Assembly (NCBI RefSeq): GCF_000280905.1
Contig: NZ_ALAP01000019.1
Location: 79,884 to 143,883 of the forward strand
Reading direction: 5' to 3'
Source of the DNA: Streptomyces sp. AA1529
GTDB taxonomy: Bacteria; Actinomycetota; Actinomycetes; Streptomycetales; Streptomycetaceae
Length of the DNA stretch: 64,000 nucleotides
In this document: positions 18,048 through 27,018 of the stretch, piece after piece
Layout: every line of letters begins with the position of its first letter
Numbering within the stretch: position 1 is the first letter of the stretch
Program-made: the position numbers and the translations under genes
Notes under the pieces: generated by a model
The model's database searches: none
Seen by the model: only the letters and a program-made list of their open reading frames with translations
Told to the model about the DNA's origin: nothing

Positions 18048-19172
18048 TCAGCGGCCCATGCGCTGCTCGGCGAGCCGGTCCGCGGCGACCACCGGGGGGA
18101 CGCCGTCGGCCTCCGCCCGCTCGAAGATGGCCGTCGTCGTCGCGCGGATCTTCTCCGCCTTTGCCTTCGCACGTGCGAAATCAAAGCCGTGGAGCTCGTC
18201 CGCCACCTGGATCACCCCGCCGGCGTTGACCACGTAGTCGGGCGCGTAGAGGATGCCGCGCTCGGCCAGGTCCTTCTCCACGCCGGGGTGCGCGAGCTGG
18301 TTGTTGGCGGCGCCGCAGACGGCCGCGGCGGTGAGCACCGGCACCGTCTCCTCGTCCAGCGCGCCGCCCAGGGCGCACGGCGCGTACAGGTCCAGCCCCT
18401 CGGTGCGGATCAGCGCGTCGGTGTCCGCCGCGGCCGACACCGGGGCACCGGGGTGCGCGGCCAGCACCGTGCGCACCGACTCCTCGCGGACGTCCGTGAC
18501 CACCACCCGGGCCCCGTCCTCCAGCAGATGCCCCACCAGGTGCTTGCCGACCTTGCCGACCCCCGCGACGCCGACCAGCCGGCCGCGCAGCGTGGGCGCG
18601 CCCCACAGCTGCTGCGCGCAGGCCCGCATGCCCTGGAAGACGCCGAAGGCGGTGAGCACGGAGGAGTCGCCGGCCCCGCCGTTCTCCGGCGAGCGGCCGG
18701 TCGTCCAGCGGCACTCCCGGGCCACGACGTCCATGTCCTGCACATAGGTGCCGACGTCGCAGGCGGTGACATAGCGTCCGCCGAGGGAGGCGACGAAGCG
18801 GCCGTACGCACGCAGCAGGGCCTCGGTCTTGATCTGCTCGGGATCGCCGATGATCACCGCCTTGCCGCCGCCGTGGTCGAGACCGGCCAGCGCGTTCTTG
18901 TAGGACATACCGCGCGCGAGGTTCAGCGCGTCGAGCACCGCGGCCTGCTCGGGGTCGGCCGAGCCCGGGTAGGCGTGGAAGCGGGTGCCGCCCAGCGCCG
19001 GGCCGAGTGCGGTGGAGTGCAGCGCGATGACGGCCTGCAGGCCGCTGGGCCGGTCCTGGCAGAGCACGACCTGCTCGTGTCCGCCCTGTTCGGAGCGGAA
19101 GAGCGTGCTGATCACCGGATCCCCGGCGGGGGCTCCGGCGGGAACGCTTGCAGAAGGTGATACCTCGATCAC
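18048..19172 (-). CDS. vdh: valine/leucine dehydrogenase (Glu/Leu/Phe/Val family)
   Basis: An NAD-dependent oxidative deaminase of branched-chain amino acids, 374 residues. The catalytic region is [23 protein letters not shown] with Lys92 and Lys104, and the Rossmann motif GVAGVGKVG is at 201-209. The tail [30 protein letters not shown] is typical of Streptomyces valine dehydrogenase, which supplies branched 2-oxoacids for fatty acid and polyketide starters. I choose GTG at 19172 because AGGAG lies 9 bases upstream; the open frame continues far upstream without homology. Leucine dehydrogenase cannot be excluded. Confidence 0.9.
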   Translation of the reverse strand: MIEVSPSASVPAGAPAGDPVISTLFRSEQGGHEQVVLCQDRPSGLQAVIALHSTALGPALGGTRFHAYPGSADPEQAAVLDALNLARGMSYKNALAGLDHGGGKAVIIGDPEQIKTEALLRAYGRFVASLGGRYVTACDVGTYVQDMDVVARECRWTTGRSPENGGAGDSSVLTAFGVFQGMRACAQQLWGAPTLRGRLVGVAGVGKVGKHLVGHLLEDGARVVVTDVREESVRTVLAAHPGAPVSAAADTDALIRTEGLDLYAPCALGGALDEETVPVLTAAAVCGAANNQLAHPGVEKDLAERGILYAPDYVVNAGGVIQVADELHGFDFARAKAKAEKIRATTTAIFERAEADGVPPVVAADRLAEQRMGR

Positions 19173-19373
19173 GGTAGTGACTCCTGGAATCGCGTGGTAG
19201 CCCTCGGCGGACGCGCCGCTTGTGGCAGTCGTAGCCCGCGGAGGGCCGGTCGGGATGCAGCGTACGACCTGCGCGTCACGGGCACGTTGCGGTCCCACGA
19301 TCGGGGTAGTCAACTGTCTCCCAGGCTCGCTCATGAGACCGGCATGTGGAGGCGTGGAGCTTGGAGGCAATGC

Positions 19374-20249
19374 GTGGCTGAGAATGCGTCCGTCGTCGTC
19401 CCGTACGCGGCGTACCTGCGGGTCTACGAACCGCTGGCGGCCTTCCCCGAGCCGGAGCGCTCGCACTGGATCGCGTATGCGAAACAGCGGCGCCGCCCGA
19501 CCGCGCAGGACGAAATCCGCCGCGCCCTGGCCGATTTGATCCCGGTGCCGCCCGTGGCGGTGCCGGTCGGCGAGAGCGCCGAGGCGTTCGTGACGGAGGT
19601 GGACGGCGTCACGTGCGTCTGCCCCTGGCGCACCCGGCTGCGGAGCTGGCAGGCCCTGGCGGCCCTCACCCAGGCCGCCGAGGACCGGGAGATCGACCTG
19701 CCGCAGTCGGTGCTGGACGCCGCGCTGCCGCCCGTGGTGCGGCGGCAGGCCGTGGCCGACTACGAGCAGTGGCGGGAGCGCAACCCTGATGCGCGGCCCT
19801 GGATCCGTACCGCGCTGTGGCATGTGCCGGTGCGCTGGTTCGTTCTCTTCGAGGACGAAGAAAGGGAGTTTGCGAAGCCGGAATCCGGTCAGGAGAGCGG
19901 ACAGCAGTTCGTTTTCCGTTATCGCACGCCCATGGTCCAGGCGAGGCGCCGCCTCGCCCGCGGTCTGAAGGTGCTCCGCGAGGAACTGGAGGAGGGACCG
20001 CTCGTCGAGGGACTGATCGACGTGGGCCGCTGGCTGGAGGAGTTCCACCCGCGCTCGCTGGTCGAGCTGGACTACGGCGGGCTGGCCCACGCCATCCCCG
20101 AGGAGCAGTTGGCGGGTGACCGCTCCGCCGCCGATGTCGCGGAGGGCCTCGCGGCTCTCCGCGCCGGCGACGGTGAGCGTGCCGGTGCGGCCTACGAGCG
20201 GCTGACAGCGCGCTGGAGGGCGGTTCGCCAGCTCCAGTACGCGAGCTGA
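19374..20249 (+). CDS. conserved actinobacterial protein of unknown function
   Basis: A 291-residue protein beginning [32 protein letters not shown]. It is soluble, rich in Trp, Arg and Glu, with no signal peptide or membrane segment. Blocks such as [31 protein letters not shown] and [12 protein letters not shown] look conserved, but I cannot assign a family. The GTG at 19374 has GGAGG six bases upstream; upstream in-frame codons lie in the vdh promoter region. It is divergent from vdh and precedes bldC, an order I recall from Streptomyces genomes. Confidence 0.75.
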   Translation: MAENASVVVPYAAYLRVYEPLAAFPEPERSHWIAYAKQRRRPTAQDEIRRALADLIPVPPVAVPVGESAEAFVTEVDGVTCVCPWRTRLRSWQALAALTQAAEDREIDLPQSVLDAALPPVVRRQAVADYEQWRERNPDARPWIRTALWHVPVRWFVLFEDEEREFAKPESGQESGQQFVFRYRTPMVQARRRLARGLKVLREELEEGPLVEGLIDVGRWLEEFHPRSLVELDYGGLAHAIPEEQLAGDRSAADVAEGLAALRAGDGERAGAAYERLTARWRAVRQLQYAS

Positions 20250-20264
20250 GGTGCGCCCCCTCCG

Positions 20265-20297
20265 GGCGCCCGGGGCCGTTTTCGGGGCCCGGGCGCC
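20265..20297 (+). terminator. terminator before bldC leader
   Basis: GGCGCCCGGG pairs exactly with CCCGGGCGCC; the loop holds CCG-TTTT-CGG as an inner stem. It lies 15 bases after the preceding stop codon. Confidence 0.65.
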
Positions 20298-20784
20298 GGG
20301 GGAGCGGCGACCGCCCGGAACGGGCTCCGTGGGAGGAGTGGGACCTACGTCCCGAACCGGGTGATTGCCTCAAGCGTGACGGATTGCACTTAAACGGGTC
20401 TTGCTCTCAGAGCTACCCCTCGTGTCAAAATAGGACAAGGAGTCCGCACGGGGCTCCTTCCGTCCAACTAAGGGCGGATAGATCGGTATTGCGCTCCTTG
20501 ATGGGTCTGATGCCCCTTGCTCCCTGTTGTGACTGATCGTCACAGGGGGGTGACTGTCCGCTATGGGACGGTCCATCGGCTTCCGTCGAGGTTGAACACC
20601 TGAGAGGGCAATTCCATCGGTTTGGCCGACGTGGCTGGACAGATGGTGTAGTTGTAGTGCCGAGGACAAGCCGTTCGTCCTATAACCGACTCGGCTCGCG
20701 TCCGCCATATCGGGCAACGCGGGTCAAGGTGCAGAATTTAGAGGAAAGAACCGTGATGGTTCGGTTCTCCCGAGGAGGCCGCTC
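20298..20784. other. long non-coding region upstream of bldC
   Basis: About 490 bases with no believable gene. It is less GC-rich than the coding DNA and contains stretches such as TGACTGATCGTCACAGGGGGGTGACTG with TGATCGTCA/GTGAC half-sites. It should hold the bldC promoter(s) and regulator sites. A ribosome site GAGGAGG lies just before the bldC ATG. Confidence 0.5.
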
Positions 20785-20991
20785 ATGACCGCTCGCACCC
20801 CTGATACCGAGCCGCTGCTGACCCCGGCTGAGGTTGCCACGATGTTCCGCGTGGACCCCAAGACGGTCACGCGCTGGGCAAAGGCGGGCAAGCTCACGTC
20901 CATCCGCACGCTCGGAGGGCACCGCCGCTACCGCGAAGCGGAGGTTCGCGCTCTGCTCGCGGGTATCCCGCAGCAGCGCAGCGAAGCCTGA
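20785..20991 (+). CDS. bldC: BldC, MerR-like developmental DNA-binding protein
   Basis: A 68-residue protein that is almost only a winged helix-turn-helix: LLTPAEVATMFRVDPKTVTRWAKAGKLTSIRTLGGHRRYREAEV. It lacks the coiled-coil dimerisation helix of full MerR proteins. Length and sequence match BldC of Streptomyces, which controls entry into development and binds direct repeats head to tail. The ATG at 20785 follows GAGGAGG. A T-tailed terminator sits 120 bases downstream, so it is probably monocistronic. Confidence 0.96.
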   Translation: MTARTPDTEPLLTPAEVATMFRVDPKTVTRWAKAGKLTSIRTLGGHRRYREAEVRALLAGIPQQRSEA

Positions 20992-21110
20992 TCAGGGTTC
21001 CTGAGCAGGCGCAACAGCACCACACAGGGGCGAATTCCGGGGCCCCACCCCACATTCCGCCCCCTGCGCACCACGCGGCCGAACCGCTGCCCCAACAGCG
21101 GCTCTCCGTT

Positions 21111-21149
21111 GATCGCGCTGGACTCCGCCGGGTCCAGCGCGATCTTTTT
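21111..21149 (+). terminator. intrinsic terminator of bldC
   Basis: GATCGCGCTGGAC pairs exactly with GTCCAGCGCGATC around an 8-base loop and is followed at once by TTTTT. This is the most classical terminator in the window. Confidence 0.85.
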
Positions 21150-21441
21150 GTGTCCGTGAACCGGTGCCCCGGACCGCTGTGCCGGGGGCTGTTCGAGGAG
21201 CGCTCCGGGGGCCGGCGGGCTGCGCCGTCCTGCGCTTCGACGGGTGCCCCTGAGCGGATGTGCGCGCGGCTGTGCGGTCCGTTTCGCGCCTGGTGCAATT
21301 GCACATATTAAATTGAGGCGGTCTGAGGGGTGCTCAGGTTCCCGAGCACTACGGCCAATCCGGGTGACACCCGTCACATCGGGCAAGTGTTGTGGTGATC
21401 ACTCTCGGTGCGGTATTGCATCAACGGCGGTGCCTCATCCG
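21150..21441. other. non-coding gap, AT-richer around 21295-21315
   Basis: About 290 bases without a gene. It contains ATATTAAATTGAGG and a small hairpin GTGCTC/GAGCAC at about 21332-21351. It lies between the bldC terminator and the end of the small DUF6274-like gene. Confidence 0.45.
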
Positions 21442-21612
21442 TCACTTGCGTTTCCGGTCGGCCTTCCCGGGGTCCGCCATCGCCAGCCGCAGCAGCCGGT
21501 GGCAGAGCGGGCAGTGCCGGGTCGCATGACGCCGCCGCCCCGCGGCCGCGAGATGGGCCCGCAGGAGTGCCCGCGCTTCCTGCCGCGCTCCGTGCGCGGA
21601 TTCCTCGATCAC
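21442..21612 (-). CDS. DUF6274-like small protein with CxxC
   Basis: A 56-residue protein read by hand from GTG 21612, which has the very strong ribosome site AGGAGGAGGTGA just upstream. The sequence contains RQEARALLRAHLAAA and then RHCPLCHRLLRLAM, a single CxxC with flanking His that could be half of a zinc site. It resembles the Streptomyces DUF6274 family as I recall it. Function is unknown. The strong ribosome site and typical codon use make it a real gene despite its size. Confidence 0.7.
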   Translation of the reverse strand: MIEESAHGARQEARALLRAHLAAAGRRRHATRHCPLCHRLLRLAMADPGKADRKRK

Positions 21613-21804
21613 GGGTCACCTCCTCCTGTGCCAGGACTACCCCCCGGCCCCGGGCCCGTCAAACATCGACGGAGGATTCGGGACGGCCGGCCCCGGCGCG
21701 GGCAAGGCTCCGGCCCCGGCGCCGGCAGGACCCCGGACGGGCGGAACTTCCGGGTGCGGCTTCCGGGGCGGGCGAGGACGCGCGGCGGAGCCGGTGAACA
21801 CGAA

Positions 21805-21835
21805 AGAGCCCGGCAGTCGCCGACTGCCGGGCTCT
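21805..21835 (-). terminator. terminator after tRNA-Asp
   Basis: AGAGCCCGGCAGTCG and its exact complement with one base between; folded, about 13 bp with a small loop. It lies 10 bases past the tRNA 3' end and is followed on the minus strand by TTTCG. Confidence 0.8.
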
Positions 21836-21845
21836 CGAATCGATG

Positions 21846-21920
21846 CGGTCCTGACGGGATTTGAACCCGCGGCCTCCACCTTGACAGGGTGGCGAGCACT
21901 CCAAACTGCTCCACAGGACC
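21846..21920 (-). tRNA. tRNA-Asp (GTC)
   Basis: The minus strand gives a 75-nt cloverleaf: acceptor GGTCCTG/CAGGACC, anticodon stem CCACC/GGTGG around CTGTCAA (anticodon GTC), T-arm GTTCAAATC. It differs from the copy at 37788-37862 by one base in the D-loop region. Confidence 0.95.
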
Positions 21921-22007
21921 TCGCGAGATGGAACTCTACAGCAGGTCAGGTGCCGGGAGCGAACTCACCCTGGGTGGCGCTGTGAGCACCTGCGGTGAGC
22001 CGCGCCG

Positions 22008-25000
22008 TCACGGGGCCGCGGCGTCCACCGCCTTCACGATCCGCTTGTCGGAGACCGGGTACGCCGTGCCCAGCGCATGGGCGAAGTAGCTGACCCGCAG
22101 CTCCTCGATCATCCACCGGATCTCCCGCGCCGCCTGCGGCACCGCACGCCCCGGAGGGAACTGCTCCAGCAGCCAGAGGTATTCGTCCCGCATCTCGTGC
22201 ACCTTGGCCATCCGCGTCCGGTCCCGGTCGACATGGTGCGGGAGCTGCTGGAGGCGCCGGTCGGCGGCGACGAGGTAGCGCATCAGATGCGGCAGCCGGG
22301 CCGCACCGTGCTCGGCCACGAACCCCGGCTTGATCAGCTCCCCGAGCTGCTGCCGGACGTCCGCGACGGAGTCGGCCAGCACCGGGCTGGTCGTCGCGCG
22401 CAGCCGGCCCTCGCACGAGTGCCAGGCCGCCAGCACCTCCTGCACCTGCTGCACCGTGCGCAGCGTCGCGTCCACCACGTCCGTACGGACGGCGTCGAAC
22501 AGCTTGCGGAAGGACTCCTCGTCCCAGGCCGGCCCGCCGTGCGCCGCCACCAGCCGGTCGACCGTGGCCGCCACACAGTCCTCGAACAGCGCCTGCACAC
22601 TCCCGTGCGGCGACCGGGACAGGGCCAGCTTCTGCTGATTGCCCAGCTTCGACTGCGCGAACTTCGCCGGGTCGGAGGGCAGGTTCAGCATCACCAGGCG
22701 CCGGGTGCCGCGCCACATCGCGGCGTGCTGCTCCGCCTCGGTGTCGTACAGCCGCACGGCAACCGAGGAGCCCTCGTCCACCAGCGCCGGGTACGCCTTC
22801 ACCGGCTGGCCGGCGCGCCGGGTCTCGAAGGTGCGGGGGAGCGCACCCAGCGTCCACTGCGTCAGGCCCGTGCGCTGGAGCGCCGGTGCCTCCGCCGGTG
22901 CCCCCTCGGCGGGCGCGGCGCCGTCTTCTGCGGCCTTGCGGCCCTTCTTGTGCGCGGCCCGCGCGGACGAGTCGAACGCCCGGGAGATCGCCGTCTGCGT
23001 CTGCGACTTGAGCCGGATCTGCAGCGCCTCGACGTCCTTGCCCTCCGCGAGCGTGCGGCGCCGCTCGTCGGTGACCCGGAAGGTGACCTTCAGATGGTCG
23101 GGCACCTTGGCCGGATCGAAGTCCTGGGCCGCCAGGGGCACCCCGACCATCCGCTGCAGCTCCCGCGCCAGCGTCCACACCAGCGGCTCGGGCTGCGGCG
23201 CGGTGCGCCGCAGGAACTCCCTGGCGTGGTCGGGTGCGGGGACGTAATGCCGCCGGATCGCCTTGGGCAGCGAGCGGATCAGTTCGGTGACCAGGTCCTG
23301 GCGCAGCCCGGGGATCTGCCAGTCGAAGCCCTCGCCGGTGACCTGGTTGAGCACCTGGAGCGGTACGTGCACGGTCACCCCGTCCGCGTCCGTGCCCGGC
23401 TCGAACTGGTACGTCACCGGCAGCGCGAGGCCGCCCTGCCGCCACACGTCCGGGTAGTCGGCGGCGGAGACCTCCTCGGCCCGGTCGCTGATGAGCATCG
23501 ACTTCTCGAAGTTCAGCAGATCGGGCTCTTCGCGGCGCTTCTTCTTCCACCAGGAGTCGAAGTGCGCCCCGGAGACCACGTCATCCGGCACCCGCTGGTC
23601 GTAGAAGTCGTACAGCGTCTCGTCGTCCACCAGGATGTCGCGGCGCCGGGCGCGGTGCTCCAGGTCCTCGACCTCGTCCAGCAGCTTGCGGTTGTCGTGG
23701 AAGAACTGGTGGTGGGTCCGCCAGTCGCCCTCCACCAGCGCGTTGCGCAGGAACAGGTCGCGCGAGGTCTCCGCGTCGATCCGGCCGTAGTCGACCTTCC
23801 GCTGGGCCACTACCGGTACGCCGTACAGCGTCACCCGCTCGTACGCCACCACCGACGCCTGCTTCTGCTCCCAGTGCGGCTCGCTGTAGGTGCGTTTGAC
23901 CAGATGCTGCGCCAGCGGCTCGATCCACTCGGGCTCGATCCGGGCATTGACCCGCGCCCACAGCCGCGAGGTCTCCACCAGCTCGGCGGACATCACCCAG
24001 CGCGGCGGCTTCTTGAACAGCGCGGACCCGGGGAAGACGGCGAACTTGGCGCCGCGCGCCCCCAGATACTCGTTCTTGCCGGAGTCCTTCCCGCCCTCCA
24101 GCCCGCCGCCCTTCAGCCCGACGTGCGAGAGCAGACCCGCCAGCAGCGACCGGTGGACGGCGTCGGGCGCCGCCTCCTGCCCGGCACCCTGCTCCGGCCC
24201 GCGGCCCCCGGCGGACTGGACCTTCATCGTCCTGGCGACCTGGCGGAGCTGACCGTGGATGTCCTGCCACTCGCGTATCCGCAGGTAGTTGAGGAACTCC
24301 GCCTTGCACATCCGGCGGAAGGCGGAGGAGGACAGCTCGCGCTGCTGCTCGCGCACATAGCGCCACAGGTTGAGGAACGCCAGGAAGTCGCTGGTCTCGT
24401 CCTTGAACCGGGCGTGCTGCTGGTCGGCCTGCTGCTGCTTGTCCGAGGGCCGCTCCCGCGGATCCTGGATGGAGAGCGCCGCCGCGATCACCATCACTTC
24501 GTGCAGGCAGCCGTTCCGGTCGGCCTCCAGCACCATCCGGGCCAGCCGCGGGTCGACGGGCAGCTGGGACAGCTTGCGGCCCAGCTGCGTCAGCTTCCGC
24601 GTCTTCGCCTCCAGCGCGCCCAGCTCCTCCAGGAGCTGCACGCCCGCCTTGATGCTGCGGTGGTCCGGCGGATCGATGAACGGGAACTTCTCGATGTCCC
24701 CCAGCCCCGCGGCCGTCATCTGCAGAATCACCGATGCCAGGTTCGTCCGCAGGATCTCCGGGTCGGTGAACTCGGGCCGCGCGAGGAAGTCCTCCTCCGA
24801 GTAGAGCCGGATGCAGATGCCGTCCGACGTCCGGCCGGAGCGGCCCTTGCGCTGGTCGGCGCTCGCCTGGCTGACCCGCTCGATCGGCAGCCGCTGCACC
24901 TTGGTGCGGTGGCTGTAGCGCGAGATGCGGGCGGTGCCCGGATCGATCACGTACTTGATGCCCGGGACCGTCAGCGACGTCTCCGCCACGTTCGTCGCCA

Positions 25001-26111
25001 GCACGATCCGGCGCCCCGAGTGCTGCTGGAAGACCCGGTGCTGCTCGGCGTTGGAGAGCCGCGCGTACAGCGGCAGCACCTCGGTGCCGCCGCCGGGGCG
25101 CGGGCCCTGGCCGCGGGCGAACTTCTTCTCCAGCGCGTCCGCCGTGTCCCGGATCTCCCGCTCCCCGGAGAGGAAGACCAGGACGTCGCCGGGGCCTTCG
25201 GCGTGCAGCTCGTCCACCGCGTCGCAGATGGCCGTGACCTGGTCCCGGTCGCCGCCGCTGGTTCCGGCGGCCTCGCCGTCCTCGCCCTCGTCGCCGCTCC
25301 CCGAACCCTCCTCCAGGGGCCGGTAGCGCACCTCCACCGGATACGTCCGGCCGCTGACCTCCACGATCGGCGCGTCCCCGAAGTGCCGCGAGAACCGTTC
25401 CGGATCGATGGTGGCCGAGGTGATGATCACCTTCAGGTCCGGCCGCTTGGGCAGCAGCTGTGCCAGGTACCCCAGCAGGAAGTCGATGTTCAGAGAGCGC
25501 TCGTGCGCCTCGTCGATGATGAGCGTGTCGTACTGACGCAGCTCGCGGTCCTGCTGGATCTCCGCCAGCAGGATGCCGTCCGTCATCAGCTTCACCAGCG
25601 TGTGGTCCTGCACCTGGTCGGTGAAGCGCACCTTCCAGCCGACCGCCTCGCCGAGCTGCGAGCCCAGCTCCTCGGCCACCCGCTCGGCGACCGTGCGCGC
25701 CGCGATCCGGCGCGGCTGGGTGTGGCCGATCACCCCGCGCAGCCCGCGGCCCAGCTCCATGCAGATCTTGGGGATCTGGGTGGTCTTGCCGGAGCCCGTC
25801 TCGCCCGCGATGATCACCACTTGGTGGTCGCGGACGGTGGCGAGGATCTCGTCCTTCTTCTGGCTGACGGGGAGCTGCTCGGGATAGGTGATCGGCGGCA
25901 CCGCCTCGCGGCGGGCCGCCACGCGCAGCTCGGAGGCGTCCATCGCCGCGGAGATCTCCGCGTACACGGCCGCGCGGGCCTCCCCTTTGCGGATCTTCCG
26001 GGCGCCCGCGAGTCGGCGGCCCAGCCGGTGCTGGTCGCCGAGCATCAGGTGCGGGAGGCGCTTCGACAGCTCCTGGGGGGAGGGGGCGGGGGTCTGGGTG
26101 GAAGTCGACAT
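22008..26111 (-). CDS. hrpA: HrpA-type ATP-dependent RNA helicase
   Basis: A 1367-residue DEAH-box helicase of the HrpA family (usual length about 1300). Walker A GETGSGKT is at 103-110, motif Ia TQPRRIAA near 131, DEAH at 200-203 and SAT near 231. Further along are the helicase-C motif QRKGRSGRTSDGICIRLY, then the ratchet/OB-fold part and the long HrpA-specific C-terminal half ending WMIEELRVSYFAHALGTAYPVSDKRIVKAVD. In E. coli HrpA resolves stalled ribosomes; the role in actinomycetes is inferred. An acidic insert (GSGDEGEDGEAAG) follows motif III. The ATG at 26111 starts in front of a long antisense frame that I reject. Confidence 0.94.
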   Translation of the reverse strand: MSTSTQTPAPSPQELSKRLPHLMLGDQHRLGRRLAGARKIRKGEARAAVYAEISAAMDASELRVAARREAVPPITYPEQLPVSQKKDEILATVRDHQVVIIAGETGSGKTTQIPKICMELGRGLRGVIGHTQPRRIAARTVAERVAEELGSQLGEAVGWKVRFTDQVQDHTLVKLMTDGILLAEIQQDRELRQYDTLIIDEAHERSLNIDFLLGYLAQLLPKRPDLKVIITSATIDPERFSRHFGDAPIVEVSGRTYPVEVRYRPLEEGSGSGDEGEDGEAAGTSGGDRDQVTAICDAVDELHAEGPGDVLVFLSGEREIRDTADALEKKFARGQGPRPGGGTEVLPLYARLSNAEQHRVFQQHSGRRIVLATNVAETSLTVPGIKYVIDPGTARISRYSHRTKVQRLPIERVSQASADQRKGRSGRTSDGICIRLYSEEDFLARPEFTDPEILRTNLASVILQMTAAGLGDIEKFPFIDPPDHRSIKAGVQLLEELGALEAKTRKLTQLGRKLSQLPVDPRLARMVLEADRNGCLHEVMVIAAALSIQDPRERPSDKQQQADQQHARFKDETSDFLAFLNLWRYVREQQRELSSSAFRRMCKAEFLNYLRIREWQDIHGQLRQVARTMKVQSAGGRGPEQGAGQEAAPDAVHRSLLAGLLSHVGLKGGGLEGGKDSGKNEYLGARGAKFAVFPGSALFKKPPRWVMSAELVETSRLWARVNARIEPEWIEPLAQHLVKRTYSEPHWEQKQASVVAYERVTLYGVPVVAQRKVDYGRIDAETSRDLFLRNALVEGDWRTHHQFFHDNRKLLDEVEDLEHRARRRDILVDDETLYDFYDQRVPDDVVSGAHFDSWWKKKRREEPDLLNFEKSMLISDRAEEVSAADYPDVWRQGGLALPVTYQFEPGTDADGVTVHVPLQVLNQVTGEGFDWQIPGLRQDLVTELIRSLPKAIRRHYVPAPDHAREFLRRTAPQPEPLVWTLARELQRMVGVPLAAQDFDPAKVPDHLKVTFRVTDERRRTLAEGKDVEALQIRLKSQTQTAISRAFDSSARAAHKKGRKAAEDGAAPAEGAPAEAPALQRTGLTQWTLGALPRTFETRRAGQPVKAYPALVDEGSSVAVRLYDTEAEQHAAMWRGTRRLVMLNLPSDPAKFAQSKLGNQQKLALSRSPHGSVQALFEDCVAATVDRLVAAHGGPAWDEESFRKLFDAVRTDVVDATLRTVQQVQEVLAAWHSCEGRLRATTSPVLADSVADVRQQLGELIKPGFVAEHGAARLPHLMRYLVAADRRLQQLPHHVDRDRTRMAKVHEMRDEYLWLLEQFPPGRAVPQAAREIRWMIEELRVSYFAHALGTAYPVSDKRIVKAVDAAAP

Positions 26112-26298
26112 ACCACGTCAAGGATCGCACCCCCGGGGAGCGGGTGGCGAACGGTTTGCAACCGGGGGCGCGGCTTCCGCGTCGGTGTACCCGAAGGACA
26201 CCGGCCCCGTACCGCCCGGACGGGGCAGGCCGGCGCAGTTCACACGGCGGGGCACCGACCCGCGGCGGGCGCGGCGGACGGGACGGACGGGGGCCGAG

Positions 26299-27018
26299 GT
26301 GCGGGGGACCGAGGTGGGCGGAGAGCGTACGCGCCGCCGCAGGCGACGGGTGCGGGGCGCGGTGCTCGGCTGCGTGCTGGCACTGCTGCCGGCGACCTGG
26401 CTGCGGCTGACGACCGACGGCCGGGTCGGCGAGGACCTGGCGGAAGCGCCCAGGGCCCCGGTGGCTCTGGTGTTCGGCGCGGGTCTGCGGGACGGCCGGC
26501 CGTCCCCGTATCTGGCGCACCGGCTGGACGCCGCCGTGCGGCTCTACCGCGCGGGCACGGTCCGGGTCCTGCTGGTCTCCGGCGACCACGGCCGCCGTGA
26601 CCACGACGAACCCGGCGCCATGCGCCGCTACCTGCTCGACCGCGGTGTCCCGCCCGGCCGTGTCGTCAGCGACCACGCAGGCTTCGACACCTGGGACTCC
26701 TGCGCCCGCGCCGCCCGGGTCTTCGGCGTCCGGCGGGCGCTGCTGGTCAGCCAGGACTACCACGTACGGCGGGCCGCCGCGCTGTGCCGGGCCGCCGGGA
26801 TCGACGCGTACGGCGTCGCGGTGCCCGAACCCCGGGACGCGACCTGGTACGCGGGCGGGCTGCGCGAGCTGCCGGGTGCGGTGAAGGCGGCCTACGACGC
26901 GGCGTTCACCCCCGACCCGCGCTTCCCCGGTCCCCGTGAACCGGGCGTCCGGCGCGCCCTCGCGGCATCCGGAGCGCATCACCTCCCCACCGAGCGGCAA
27001 GAAGGCGGCACGCACTGA
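26299..27018 (+). CDS. SanA/YdcF-like DUF218 membrane-anchored protein
   Basis: About 239 residues. A poly-Arg start and one hydrophobic segment (GAVLGCVLALLPATWL, about 20-35) give a membrane anchor with the rest probably outside. The DUF218 motifs are present: ALVFGAGLRDGRPSPYLAHRLDAA, VRVLLVSGDHG, GAMRRYLLDRGVP, DHAGFDTWDSCARAARVFGV and LLVSQDYHVRRAAALC. E. coli SanA affects envelope permeability to vancomycin; the reaction is unknown. The start is uncertain: GTG 26299 (chosen, after GGGGGCC) or GTG 26314. It ends TGATG with the next gene. Confidence 0.8.
   Translation: MRGTEVGGERTRRRRRRVRGAVLGCVLALLPATWLRLTTDGRVGEDLAEAPRAPVALVFGAGLRDGRPSPYLAHRLDAAVRLYRAGTVRVLLVSGDHGRRDHDEPGAMRRYLLDRGVPPGRVVSDHAGFDTWDSCARAARVFGVRRALLVSQDYHVRRAAALCRAAGIDAYGVAVPEPRDATWYAGGLRELPGAVKAAYDAAFTPDPRFPGPREPGVRRALAASGAHHLPTERQEGGTH

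Noticed and set aside
22077..26600. 1507-codon open frame opposite hrpA
   Set aside because: Antisense to a clear HrpA gene, with composition typical of reverse-strand shadow.
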